From: Coriaria nepalensis | Taxonomy: Eukaryota; Streptophyta; Magnoliopsida; Cucurbitales; Coriariaceae | DNA length: 64,000 bases | Reading direction: 5' to 3' | NCBI GenBank assembly: GCA_027186245.1 | Contig: CP114489.1 | Coordinates: 8,997,501-9,061,500, forward strand | Shown: positions 33,563 to 46,104 of the stretch, piece by piece | How the letters are laid out: each line of letters begins with the position of its first letter | Position numbering within the stretch: the stretch's first letter is position 1 | Notes under the pieces: generated by a model | Databases searched by the model: none | Told to the model about the DNA's origin: nothing | What the model saw: the letters and a program-made list of their open reading frames with translations, nothing else | Position numbers and translations under genes: made by a program

Positions 33563-36460
33563 TTATCTTATTCCCAAAAGTCTTTTACGTTTCTGATTCT
33601 TCTTCTTTACAGGACCACTCTTAGGATTTCTCGACCCAGATGGAATTGAAGAAGCAAGTGAAGGTTTTCCAAAGGATGTTCTCCCTTTCCTAGAAACCCA
33701 TTTCAATGGCAACTTATTTACCACAGTGCTAATATCATTAGAACTATTCAATTCAACAAGTTTCTGCATTTGATCAACCACCTGCTGGGTCCAAGCCATA
33801 GACACATCAAGTGCAATTGAATCATCCATCGGCTTTTTCAACATATCCATCAATATCTCCTCAAATGACAAGAAAGACATTGAAGCTTTATATCCTAGTT
33901 CCTTTTCACATATCATATTCACTTTAATCACATGCTTGCATAGATTTCCCTGCAAAGACCATGAACAATCACAAAATGCGAATTCCGATCCAGGATTCCA
34001 TACTATATGTGTTATACTGCTATCATGTTGGCTTACGACTTGAGCAAATAAACGATCCTTATCATCTAAAGTAACTGAAGAATCTGGAATTTGAAGTGCT
34101 CTGTGCCATGAAGTAGAAGAGATATATTCCTCCTTGACATTTTGAAAAGAATCACTTTCATCTGCATAACGGTCGAGCCAGTAGCTTGAATGCAATTCGG
34201 TAGTGAGCTTGTGTACTAACCAATCGACTCTTTGGAAAGCACCAAGATGAGAATCGTCAAATAGCTTGGCTTTTAGTTTTACATGATAGGCTTCTATAGC
34301 ACCTGAAGCTTCCTGGCTTGCAAGTGGAAGAGATCTCATTGTTGAAAGCCACATTTCTGTTGACAACAATAGGATCAAACACAAGAAATTCAAGTCTGTC
34401 CAATAAAAATGATAACTAATCATCTGCAGGTTCTTTTTTGTCTTTCGAGAGAGAGAGAAGGAGATACCTATTTTAGGCAACCAAGAACCCTTGAAATATT
34501 CCATGAATGCAGTTTGATCGACAATATCTTGGACCAGTTCTTCTAAGACGACCTGGGAATCAACTCCACCCCAAATGCTATACACTAATTTTCCGAGGCG
34601 TTTAAAGATCTCTCTCTGAACTTCAATGTTGCTGCATTTCCTGACTGTATTTCTGAGCCAAGATCTACGGACCCGCCACAGGGAAAATAGTACAGGACAA
34701 CAAAATGCATCCCTGAAAAGCGTATCCAAATTAGATTACACCTTGCATTAACCACTAAGCTAGATAAAATAATAAAGAAAAAAGAAGAAGAAACAAACAC
34801 TTAGATAAAGAGTATCGTACCTGATGGGATCAATCTCGGCTGCTGCATCATCGATCAAAAATCCACTGACCTTCCACCCAGGCTCTACAGTATGAACTCT
34901 CTCAAGCAGAGCTTTCATCCACTTTGATACATCTGGCTTTGCAAAACTACGGGTGACGACCCATGCAACTGGGAGTGCATGTTGTCTTGAATCGAAGACC
35001 AGAAGGGTACACAAGGGATACTGCATGTAAACTGAGAATCAAATAGACATTCTCCAAGAGTTTTCATTTGGTTCATTGTTTGAAACTTCAGTTTGACTAG
35101 TTTCGACCCACTAGACTCCTGTTCATTTCAAATATTGATAGAAGTGCAAAATCTAGTTATCAGCCAAGCTAAGTTGGGTGTGGGGCAAGTAACTGCAATA
35201 TGGGTTAAATATCCAATTTGGACCACAAAACTCCAGTTAAGTCAAATAAAGGTTTAATAGCTCATCTTTTCTTATAAAATGTAAAAGACAGACTGCACAA
35301 ACTAAAGTTGATACACACACTACAGTTTCGATATCTGAGCACACACAAACATGTTTTGCACAAACTCCAATATGAAACATTTAACCAAATGGACCTAGAA
35401 TTTGTAACGTTCAGTAGAAACTGTGCTGTTTACCTTGAGCCTCTTTATGCCAAATGTTGAATCAGCTGCAATAAGACTATGATGGCCAAACCGAATCATC
35501 TGCTGCAATTGCCATTCAGTTTGAATACCAAGAATGAAAGGACTTGTCTCAGAAGTATCCTGGTATACAAATACGGATTTCTTATTGCGTTCAACCCACA
35601 TGCGGATGCTGGCTTGGTCATCTAGATCCAACTCATGGCTAGACCGTTTAATAATCATCCCGAGTTTCTGAACATACTGTAAAGCAAGACTATTTACTTT
35701 AGGATTTGGACCACAGTATTGTTGAATCCCTTCGAGGTGTTTCTCTACGATATTTGCTTCAGGAATCCCGAGATAAATCATAGACATTGTTTGCTGTTGA
35801 ATTTCATTACAAATATACGGGATCTTTTTCGCACCAGGGCCAATGGCATCTCCATCCAATGGCCCATGGCAAACAAACCCAGACTTGTTTACATGGCGCC
35901 TCTCATGATATATAATAAGTGCAAGCGACGGATCAGCATATAACCGCTTCACTGCAAAATGGCATGTGCAGCCTCGCATCGATTGAGGTCTGGCAGCTCG
36001 ATTTCGGGTGTTGAGTCTATATCTTCTGCTGGGTAATATGCTCCCACCTTCCCCATAATTTTCAGGACCAAATGAGCACCAATACCTTAACAAAAATAAA
36101 ATGGGACTCAATAAAGAATTTCAAGTAAAATATGAATATATGTTTTCAAAAACTTTCATATAAAAATGTGCAAAAGTCAGTGTAATCTTACATTCGATAT
36201 TCCAAATATTCATCATCTTTGAATTCTTTCAAGCTGCCCTTCAATCGTTTTCTTCCCCTCTCAATATGAAACCTTGTTGGGTGTTCTACGTTAGAACATT
36301 CACCAATTATGAAATCATCAGTTCTAGCATGAGGAATCAGGGCTACTTCATCATGGTGCTCAGCCCTGCCAAACTTGGTCCAAGTCAAATCTGCAGAAGA
36401 GAATTCTTCCTCAGGAGGATCTTGCAATTTAAGGCCGGAAATGGATTCGACAATATCCAT
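33563..36460 (-). CDS. FAR1/MULE-transposase-like protein with SWIM zinc finger (At1g60560-type)
   Basis: Five exons on the minus strand give 719 residues: 36460-36192, 36085-35434, 35020-34821, 34712-34468, 34356-33563 (TAA). All junctions are GT-AG and in frame. I chose the ATG at 36460 (MDIVESISG...), as I recall the family start. Order: acidic N-terminal part, a Cys/His segment (GECSNVEHPTRFHIERGRKR...RGCTCHFAVKRLY) like a WRKY-GCM1/FAR1-type DNA-binding zinc cluster, then a MULE transposase core with DSTFGIKRLK, LIDDAAAE and SGAIEAYH as DDE-like positions, then SWIM finger CDCSWSLQGNLCKH (about 585-598), then a basic tail (KKKNQKRKR) usable as a nuclear signal. The frame is intact and the sequence conserved, so this is a host gene of transposase origin rather than a transposon; no TIR seen. 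Molecular role unknown. Confidence 0.92.
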
Positions 36461-37050
36461 CCGTGTCAACAAGTAATGTCCTATCGGACCAGTTCAACAT
36501 CAAACACCATATCTGCAAAATAAAATGCCAAGAAAACAAAGACTTGATTGATATTTAAGCAATTCATGATCGTCCATAGTTTGCATAACTGACAGAAAAA
36601 AGTATATTAGACAAACCTTATAAAGATAAGGATTATGTAATGGCTTATATCTTACTAAAACATCTGACTAGAATCAGTTGAAAGAACAGGGCTCATCACA
36701 ATCAAATCTGTGCATATCAATACAGATGAGAAAAAAGGGGAGAACTCGAATGAAATCAACAATAGAGATAAAGAGAGGATACCTGTTAAGAAAGTGAAAC
36801 TATAGTGAAGAGGAAGAGAGACAGGAAAAATTAGCCGAAGAGATAAACCCGAAGAAGCCAAGATTACTTCTCTTTAATGGCTTCCAAAGAGTCGCACAAC
36901 CCACACTGACTATAAGGAGAGAGAAGGAGAGAGAAAGAGAGAGGGAGAGAGCACTCAGAGCGGGGTTGAAGGGGAAAGCAGGGGGGTTTTGAGAGGGTTT
37001 TAGGGGGAAGAGAGAGAGAGCCGTGGGGGGGGGGGGGGTTAGGGGGGAGA
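36461..37050 (-). promoter_or_regulatory. 5' leader/promoter side of the MULE-SWIM gene with CT and C-tract
   Basis: On the minus strand CTTAACAG|GTATCC at about 36785-36778 offers a splice site, so a leader intron is likely. Upstream are CTCTCTCT runs (36908-36955, 37008-37020) and C14 (37025-37038 as G on plus) next to CCCCCCTAACC. Pyrimidine-rich leaders are common in plant genes; exact start unknown. Confidence 0.45.
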
Positions 37051-37059
37051 AACTCAATT

Positions 37060-38750
37060 GGGTGGTGTGGAAGTGGAAATCAGTTTTTTAGCCTTTTTTT
37101 TTTTCTTACTATGCCAAACACATCCTAACTTCCAAGCCATAGGCATTCCATTCTCTCACTCCTTAATTCATACAATTTCTAGGGTTTTATTACATTTTCA
37201 AGACTGTCTAATAGATGTGTTAATGGGCCCCAGTGGTTTCTTTCGGTCCAAACTTATCCGGGTTGTGTTCATGAGGTTACAATGCGTTTGCTTATCAATT
37301 GGGCCTGAAGGGGGCTGGGTTTGGTTTTCTCTGATCTGATTTTTCGTCGTCCAATAAATTTTAGATTGGAGATGTTAGAAAAAAGCAGTATGTATTTTTC
37401 CAAGATCCTGCTTTGACATCTATGCAAGAACATGGAGGCCAGGTTATGCACCCATCAATTTAGTGCAACCAAAATGCTTACATTGCTCATGAGAATGACT
37501 AGTCCCATATATTCTTATATATCTACAAACATAATGCATCTTAATTTTCTAAAAAATGGTGGATAAGGTATTATAGCTCACTCGAGTTTTTAGATAAGAA
37601 GATAGAGAAGAAAAGGAGACCATAAACTCGATTGCCTAGTATCAAGATTCAGATAACCTCCAAATTTATATTGTTTTCAAGCATCAACAATAGACTCCTA
37701 AGAAAAAGCCTAAAGAACAATCTGGTTCTCTATTACACCTAATCAGGGGTTTCATAACATACGTAGAATGTTGTAAAGAAATGAGCAAACACATGCCTAA
37801 ATTCTCCAAAATGATCCTCAAGCATTTTCAAGTATCACGATCTTTTCTTTTTACCAACCAAAAGCAAGTTCAAAATGATTATACATCTTGGTAAGAAAAC
37901 TAGAGGCTATTGATAATTTTGCAAAAGAGAGCTTCTAATTGGGGAATGGAAAGAAGGGAGTCCATTGTTACCTTCGATTTAACCCGATCAAGCATTCATG
38001 CTATAAGCAAGAGGGCATAAATTAAACTGGCATAATTACCCATTTGAGTTTTTAGCATAAGGAGAGATCAATCTACAAGAAAGACACCAACTGTAGTAGA
38101 CTTGTATTTATACAACATTTGGTGAGTATTTTTGGGAAAGTAAGAGAAAACGGTGGAAGAGGCTTCTCCAAGAAGTTAAAGAGGTGTAAGAGAAAACGGA
38201 AAATAAGAGGAGAGAGAAATATTGGGAGTTGCCGTAGGATCATGAAAAAAAAATAGTAGAATGAAAAACTAGGCATGTCAGATTTAATGATGAGAAAGAG
38301 AGTCTGACAAAAACAATTTCGGTATATGTGTGATTACAAAAAATTGTCTAGTCATCATTTATGTATCTTTTTATATTCTCTCAATATAAATTTTGAGTAT
38401 TTTTATTAATTAAATAAATAAAAATATAAATTAATTAAAATATAATTAATTTATAAATTATATTTGATTATTTTCTCTCTAATTTTGTTAATAATTATAA
38501 CTTTTCTTTTCTTTTTTTCTTAAATATTGATAAATGATGATTATCATTCACACCCGATTTAAATCTGAAATATAGATAAATACCGATTTTTGATATTTGA
38601 TATGAATATCTAAAATTTCGATACCGGTATTCAATCTAAATCTGAAATCTATAAACCGATATTTTATTTATAGTTCCCGATCAAAAATATAAAATTAGAT
38701 TGAATTTTCGATCCAGACCGAGTTCTCGAGTTCCCAATTTGTTGGTTTGT
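37060..38750. other. Intergenic, no gene recognised
   Basis: AT-rich spacer. From about 38520 the text ACCGATTTTTGATATTTGATATGAATATC and similar short variants recur loosely ahead of the satellite. No open frame with recognisable similarity. Confidence 0.5.
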
Positions 38751-38759
38751 CTCAAACCG

Positions 38760-40275
38760 AGATCATATGTCGGTCTGTGGTCGAAAGGTCGAAGACCTCA
38801 AGGCCCTAAGATGCATAGACAGATGTCTCACATATCGAAGGCCTTGAGACCCTTAGATGCATAGACTGATGTCTCACATGTCAGTTTATGGTCGAAATGT
38901 CAAAGGGCATCTCACATAAATTAGAACCGACAGGTCGAAAGATCGACAACCTCGAGGCCCTAAGATGTACAGATTGACGTCTCACATATCAGTATGTGGT
39001 CGAAGGGTGGAAGGATATCTCAGACCGATGTCTCACATAATTCTAGTCCCCACGAAGGGTCAAAGGCCTCAAGGCCTCCTGAGATGCATAGACTGACATT
39101 TCACATATCAATATATGGTCGAAGGATTGAAGGGTTGAAGAACATTTCAGACCGACGTCTCACATAATTTGAGTTCTTTCAAAGGGTCGAAGGCCTCAGG
39201 GCCCTAAGATGCATACACCGACAACTCACATGTCGGTCTATGGTTGAAGGGTAGAAGATCTCGAGGCCTTGAAATGCACAGACCAACATCTCATATGTCA
39301 GTCTGTCATCGATGGGTCGAAGGGTCAAAGGCTTCGAGGCCTTAAGATGCACAGACTGACGTCTCACATATCGAAGGCCTTGAGACCCTTAGATGCATAG
39401 ACTGATGTCTCACATGTCAGTTTGTGGTCGAAAGGTCAAAGAGCATCTCACATAAATTAGAACTGACAGGTCAAAAGGTCGACGACCTCGAGGCTCTAAG
39501 ATGTACAGATCGACGTCTCACATATCTATATGTGGTCAAAGGGTGGAAGGATATCTCAGACCGACGTCTCACATAATTCTAGTCCCCACGAAGGGTTGTT
39601 AAAGGCCTCCTGAGGTGCATAGACTGACATTTCACATATCAATATGTGGTCGAAGGATTGAAGGGTTGAAGAACATTTCAGACCGACGTCTCACATAATT
39701 TGAGTTCTTTCAAAGGATCGAAGGCCTCGGGGCCCTAAGATGCATACACCAACATCTCACATGTCGGTCTATGGTCGAAGGGTAGAAGATCTTGAGGCCT
39801 TGAGGTGCATAGACCAACATCTCATATGTCAATCTGTCATCGAAGGGTCGACATCTCACATAAATTAGAGCCGATGGGTCGAAGGGTCAAAGGCCTCGAG
39901 GCCTTGAGATGCACATACTGACGTCTCACATATCGGTATGTGGTCGAAAAGTCAAAGGATATCTTAGACTGATGTCTGACATACTTTGACCCTTTCGAAG
40001 AGTCGAAGGGTTGAAGGGCATCTCAGACCAACACCTCACATAATTCGATTCCCTTTAAAGAGTTGAAGGGTCGAAGGGCTGAAGGGTCGAAAGGCTGAAG
40101 GGTCGAAGGGTCGAAAGGCTGAAGGGTCGAAGGGTCGAAGGGCATCTTATAAGGTTCGAAGAGTATCTTGAAAACACATGTGAGATGCATAGATCGACAT
40201 CTCACATCTCGATTTGAGATGCCGACCGATATATGATATCGGTCTACAGACCGACATGCTGACATGTTATCTCGG
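38760..40275. repeat. Complex satellite with 536-bp higher-order unit
   Basis: The segment starting TCGAAGGCCTTGAGACCCTT at 38835 restarts almost unchanged at 39371, giving a 536-base unit; a second copy runs to about 39900 and a partial third follows. Inside each are diverged subunits of very roughly 50-110 bases made of three blocks: GGGTCGAAGG plus CCTCGAGGCC, GATGCATAGACTGA, and GTCTCACAT(A/G)T(C)GGT. From 40064 to 40146 the array collapses to a 10-base-type run of GGGTCGAAGG and GGGCTGAAGG. No reading frame is conserved between units. Confidence 0.9.
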
Positions 40276-40369
40276 TCTAGATTGACATGAGATCTCCAAA
40301 AACTTGGTCATCTTTCTTTTTTTTTTTTCTAGAGAACTCGTTCTGTACCGAGAACCCAGATATATTATT

Positions 40370-40565
40370 TTATATTAGATCTCGGTCTAGGAAAGAAGAA
40401 AAAATTATCTAGGAAGGAAAATGAAGAACTCCGTCTAGAAATAGAGAAATTAAACTCGGTCTAGGAAAAGTAAAAGATCTCGGTCTGGGAGAGGAGCTCG
40501 GTCTGTGAAGGAAGAAATTTCAACACTGTCTAGGAAAAGTAAAAGAACTTCATCTGAAAGTGATT
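40370..40565. repeat. CTCGGTCTAGGAAAAG short interspersed repeats
   Basis: CTCGGTCTAGGAAAG and variants (CTCCGTCTAGAAA, CTCGGTCTGGGAGAG, CTCGGTCTGTGAAGG) occur about seven times with irregular 25-40-base spacing directly after the satellite. Confidence 0.8.
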
Positions 40566-40571
40566 TTGACG

Positions 40572-41500
40572 TGTTGCGTAAAAGAAAAGGTTCTCAGTAT
40601 GTAAATTATCTTATACAGCTTGTGTATTAGCTGTACAAGCTTTCGTAATAATACAAGTGATTTTATCATGGCACATGTTTTAACCATTAGATCTGCAATG
40701 ACTGCCGAGATTTACACGCAGGGACAGACAAGTACAATAAAATAAGGACTAAATTTGCTCCCGTACTAAAAAATGCCTCATACAATTATGGAGACAGAAA
40801 AAAAGACGTACAAAAAAATTAAGTTGACCAAAAAAAATGAGCCAAATAGGCCTAATTGGTCGTCGATCGACTAGTTAGCCAATTGGTTGAATCAGCCAAC
40901 AAGGCTTAGGACCGGTTGGCCAATGTTGGCTGACCGGTCAAGCAGTTATGCGGCCTAAAAAGGCATATGGCCTCATCCCTTTTTCCCTTTCAGTTATTTT
41001 TTACTAAAGTTAGGGGCTTTCCAACAAAATAAGAAGATATCTTGACTGGTTTAGGAGCTTTTTAGCGAACGAAAGTTATTCTTTTACTGATTCTATGGGT
41101 GTCTCATCAAATTCGAAGGGTCTCTCTACAAAGGGAAATGTTTGTTTGACTTCTTCCAAAGGCATTCCACTAAGATAAACATTCTTCAAGTACTAAATAA
41201 CAAATTTTTTACTTGAAGATAGATTTCGCATAAGCTTCTTTGCCTTGCTTGCCAAGCATGGATCTTGCTCACCAAGCAAAGAGGCTCCCACATCTAATCT
41301 ATAAATAGGACTCTCCACCAAAGCAGAAAACCACTACCAAGAATTCACAAGAAATCAGTTTTACTCGCCCCAATGATATTTCCTCCATATATAACAATAA
41401 CGAGCCCATAAGAAACTGGTTTACTGCACCACAAGTATCAGCCCGGAGAAAATCAGTTGGTCTCATCTATAAATTGGGTAATAGTTTAACACTCGTTGCA
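40572..41500 (+). mobile_element. Possible LTR-like sequence after the satellite
   Basis: Contains an inverted pair AGCTTGT...ACAAGCT (about 40617-40643), a CGGTTGGCCAAT-rich segment (40850-40950), and CTATAAATAGGACTC at about 41299 followed by a C/A-rich leader, the layout of a promoter within an LTR. No partner LTR, PBS or coding region found. Confidence 0.3.
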
Positions 41501-41589
41501 GTTAAAATATAAAAAATTAAATAGTAATGGGTTAAAATTTAATTAAATTTTAAGATAATGATCTATTTCAAATTGAGTTATTGACCTAA

Positions 41590-41760
41590 AAGTAATAGTT
41601 TAAGATAGTAGAGTATTAATTCTCATAATACATGTTAATATCCGGCTAATTATTCATAATACAAGACAATAAAAATTCATTTACCCTTAAACTATGCAAT
41701 AGAAAAAAAAGAAAATTCAATAAATAGGATGCCACATGACAAATATAACAGAGGAAAATT
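41590..41760. repeat. Direct repeat, left copy (partner 46105-46285)
   Basis: AATAGTTTAAGATAGTAGAG, ATTCTCATAATA, AATTATTCATAATA and GATGCCACATGACAAATATAA occur here and, in the same order, at 46110-46280 (AATAGTTTAAAGTCGTAAAA, ATTCTCATAATA, AATTATTCACAATA, GAGTGCCACCTGACAAATATAA). Confidence 0.7.
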
Positions 41761-42080
41761 AGGATTAATCCTAAAAAATTTATCTTAATTATAATACACA
41801 CCCAAAACTCTTATAAATTATAATGAAATTCAATTTTAAACTTTAATTATAATGAATCCCCAATTCTAATTAGTTTTGATAGATTGTTGATGTGATTGTT
41901 AAGAGATATCACCATATCAGTAAAAAAATTAAATTTATAATTTGACCAATACAAAGTATTATTTCTTTTTGTAATATGTTTCATTTAATTATATTTTTTT
42001 TAACCCACTTCATTTTTTATTTTTTCATTCTCTCTCTCCATTGACCACCACCACCCTCCTTCGCCACAGCTTATTACAAA
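41750..42080 (+). repeat. Dispersed repeat copy 3
   Basis: AAATTAGGATTAATCCTAAAA at the left, two TATAATG(A)AAT-type stretches, and CCACCACCACCCTCC at the right. The best preserved of the three copies noted (others near 22040, inverted, and 25010-25480). Confidence 0.5.
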
Positions 42081-42088
42081 CCTGAAAG

Positions 42089-44121
42089 TGTATACCCATT
42101 ACGGTAATTGGGTTAGACCCGATGGATATACATTTTGTGAAATACAATCTTATTTATAAATATTAACGATATTATTATTTATGATTTATTACACATTCAA
42201 TAATAGGCAGGGCATTAATCTACTTATCATGTTTATTAATTATGTTGAACTTAATATTATATGTTTATTTATTATATATCAAGATAAAATCGAGTATCTT
42301 AGATTATGCACTGGAGACCATGATAGAGATCATGCCAGTTGAGATGCAAGCTGCTTAAAGCCTAAGATACAAATTGTCTATAGTCATATATTTATCAAGA
42401 GGGACATTGATAATCTGGATAGACTAAAAAATAAATTATCTCTTAACATGTTCAGGATGATTCTTCTCATGACCATTGACGTTAGTGAAACATCAGGATA
42501 AGTATGTAGGTGGTTAGTAAAAAATAAAAGTAACAAACGTGACTTTTAACTAATTCTCAATGGTAATAATATTAACTATTAATAAGAATAATCTAGTGAT
42601 TACATTATATGTGGTCCTTAGACTCAATATCACTATGATATTTTATGTGATGGGTTTTATACTTTGACATCATTTCAATAAATTCTAGCCAAGGGTGAAA
42701 TGGCGTGAAACATTGGTTGTAAAATGTTGTACACGAAGGTTGTGAGAGATCAAGATGGAATCCATTAGTTCCATATTTAGAAATTAGTCTTATGAGTTGT
42801 ATACTTTATTGAACAATGAAATCCTTGCAAGATAATATGGTATGAAAATATTTTCCATACATCCATTATATATGTTCATTAAACTATTCTCTAAGATGAA
42901 TCGAGACATTGGTTAGATGGAAAGATTATTACAAACAGTTATTATTCACAACATCTTCTTTTATAAGATGTTTGCTTCTCATTTCTCGAATAGTCTTGAC
43001 ACTTGGTTAGAAGTCAATCTTGGCTTAGAGATTTAAGTTAATTAATCATGAGATGATTAAATTACTTGTTTAGTTTAAAAGTTATTTTAAAGTTAAATGA
43101 ATCTAATTATGAATTAGATAAAATCATAATGTATTATGAGATTCTCCTACCGCTAATCAGTCACTCATATTAAATTTAAAAAATAACTCAGTTAAGTTTT
43201 CCATGAGGATAAGGAATATAGACTATTTTCATGTTAGGGATAAAATCATAATTTGTCATATAGTATGACTATAAAAACAAAATAGATAAATTTTGTGTTT
43301 ATTAAATCTAATATTATGTAGCTTTATTAGCTAAACTAAGTATGATATTAGTTTAATTAGAAATTAATAATTTACATCGAGACTATTTATTTAATTATAA
43401 AAATTATCCCCGAAAATCTGTAATTAGCAATTAGACATTCAAAAATTAATATGCTAATTTATTAATTGGATTCATAGGCTCAATTAATCCAAGTGTTGAT
43501 TAGATAATTTTGGTTACAAGCTCAATATATGACCATTGATAGGTGATGGGTAATGACCTATTGCTTACTTAATCAGATTAATGGAACTTTTAACAAAGGT
43601 CACAATTGATTGAGTCAAAGTTGTGAGTTAATTTTGGTAACTTGAAACCTAGGAAAGCACTATAGAAACATTCTTATAGGGCCAGCCAAACATGTGATGC
43701 TTCCCATACCTTCTTGGCCGAAATTCTTAAGTGTGAGAAAAGTAATACTTTTCCATTTCCTTTCTATGAGTTCTTTGAATCATGTGATGAGTATTAGAGT
43801 AGAAAATTAACCGAAGAAACTAAACTATGTGGGTGATAATTAGAGGGTGAACACTTGAGCACCTCATTCTTCCTACTGAATTTGGCCATGATGAAGGAGC
43901 AAATAGATTCATTTGGTTTTATATTAAGATCAATAAGTTTTCTTAAATCATAATAATTTTAGTTTCTTAAAATTTTTATGTACTTTCCGTTAAATATATA
44001 TTTGATATATATTTATATAATCGATCTTGGTATATGCTTATGAGTTCAATCCATATTTCAAATTAGATTCGAAAAATTTTAAATGACCAGTTTCGCTTAC
44101 GGATTACATGTAGACTAACAA
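42089..44121 (+). mobile_element. Probable solo or truncated LTR (about 2 kb) with PBS-like sequence after it
   Basis: Begins TGTATACCCATTACGG and ends GTAGACTAACA; immediately downstream (44122-44145) is ATAATATTAGAGCCTAGATC, resembling the plant TGGTATCAGAGC site with two or three changes. A diverged copy lies at 25490-26110 in the same orientation and one at 45240-45960 inverted. No gag-pol is recognisable between 44150 and 45240, so the internal part is lost or non-coding. Ends are from TG/CA and PBS position only. Confidence 0.5.
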
Positions 44122-44149
44122 TAATATTAGAGCCTAGATCATACCGGTA

Positions 44150-45235
44150 AGTGTTGAAATCATTATTTTAATTTAATGTTTTGATATATCATTGTTTTTT
44201 AATATTCTTGAGTGATTCTTGAACTTTTTTGTTGTCGGAAACTAAACAAAGGAAATCTAAAACTACTCACGCGATTGGATCGGAGAAAGGATGCCGTTCA
44301 TGGTGGAAAACCATTTTAAGGCTAATGTATAGTGAGTTTAACTCATTGCACGGCAATACGACATTTTTATATGTCTAAAGACCCAACCGTAGAATCATTT
44401 TAAAATTTTCAAAATATATAGATAAGATAATTGCCCATAAATAGAAAAAAAAAGGATCGCCAATCAGACACCCGAGGTGGTGACGACATGCGGCGCAAGC
44501 AGTGCGCCAATGCAGTTGGTTCTAGGCTTTTTGACCGTGGCATAACCCTAGTTCAACTAGGATTCTAGGTTTTTTGAAGTAAATAAATAAAAATCTAATT
44601 TTCAATTTGATAAATAAAAATTGATTTTGATTATGAAAATTACTAATTAAATTATTATTTTGTAAGTGTTAATATGGTAAGTAAAGTTACCAATATAAAT
44701 TGTTTATATAGAATTTTATTAACATATTAAAATAGTAAATCAATTTTATGAAATTAATTAAGAACCTTAAATTACTTACGATAAGTTTTGATGTGACTGA
44801 TAAAATTCATATAAAGGGTATGTATTGAAATTTTCTAATCATGTCAAATATGATAATTGCTTCTATTAATAAAAAATTATATTTGGTAAGATTTAATGTG
44901 ATTAATAGAATTAACAATGTAAAATTGTTCATTAATAGGTACCTAAAAATGTTTATGGTGACTAACCTATTTTAGAAGTGTTTTAAATTTGGAAAATTTA
45001 TTGTTTGGATAATTAACATATTTTTTTAAAGGAATTTTAAATTAGGAAATTTTAATTCTCTAATTTTGGAAAGATTTCCCAAGTAAAGAATTGTATTTTA
45101 ATTATGGAAAAATTAAATTAGGAAATATTAAATTAAATTGTATTCCCAAGATTGATTCTAACAAAGTGTCAATGTTACTTGTGAGATGAGAAGTATACAA
45201 TTTCTTACGAAGGAACATGCATGATTATTACCATG
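44150..45235. other. AT-rich sequence downstream of PBS-like site, no coding similarity
   Basis: If the LTR call is right this would be the leader/internal part of the element, but nothing resembling gag or pol can be read. A GC-richer patch lies at 44460-44530. Confidence 0.4.
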
Positions 45236-45239
45236 TTAT

Positions 45240-45965
45240 TAATATTTTTTCATCTGACCAATATCTCGATTCGTCCTAGGTTATGGTTATTAGTTAAACT
45301 CTAATAAATAAATCATATGAATAATATCTCTTTATGTAATTGAGACAATGGCTTTACAAAAAAATTCATTTCTTATGATACTACCCTGCAATAATTTTTT
45401 TAATTACATAGATGAGTATATTGTGTCATATGATTTTTTCCTCCTTTATACTGAAGCGATGGATCCCGTCTTAACTACTCAGAACCTTCATATCGACATG
45501 TTTATTCTGCTATGATTATTGGCTACGATGTTTTAGGATAAGCTCAAAGTATAGAATATCGAGCATAAAATTTCATGGTGACCTCAAATCTGAGAATACT
45601 AACACATATAGCTACTAGATAAAGTCTCATTAATAGTCAATATGAATACCATTGATGTTATTCAATGTCACGTTAAGTGAACTTAATACTTCTATTAAGT
45701 AACTGCATCATTATCCTAATATTCTGCCAATACTAATGGTTATGAGATTAACTATTCTTAACCATTAAGAAGATAAAATATGTAATGGTCTTTCTAAATT
45801 ATTAACATCTCGTCTCTCGATAATTTGATGACCATAAACATTTAGATCTTTAGAATTTAAACATCTTGAATCTCAGCATGATCACCATAATGATTAAAGT
45901 ATATAACCTAAAGACTTTGACTTTATCATGATATTATAATAAGGAATATATAATATTATTATGCC
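45240..45965 (-). mobile_element. Inverted diverged copy of the 42.1-kb LTR family
   Basis: On the minus strand CAATGGTATTCATATTGACTATTAATGAGAC, ATCTAGT, and further on GACGAATCGAGATATTGG match in order AATGGTAATAATATTAACTATTAATAAGAA, ATCTAGT and GATGAATCGAGACATTGG of 42545-42915. It is therefore the same family in opposite orientation. Confidence 0.55.
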
Positions 45966-46104
45966 AAAAAATAATAATAAATATGAAAACAGATAATTGT
46001 TTTATTAAAGTTGAATATATCTATAAAAAAAGATTATCACTCTAAAATTTATATGTCATATCAAGTTTAACTGATATATTTGATATGCATATAACTTTTA
46101 GATA

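Noticed and set aside
36461..36472. Upstream in-frame extension of the MULE-SWIM protein beginning at TTG
   Set aside because: There is no ATG there; the ATG at 36460 gives the family-like start MDIVES.
38760..40275. CRISPR-like array
   Set aside because: The repeats are variable in length and sequence, with no unique equal-length spacers, and the host is a plant nucleus. It is a satellite with higher-order structure.
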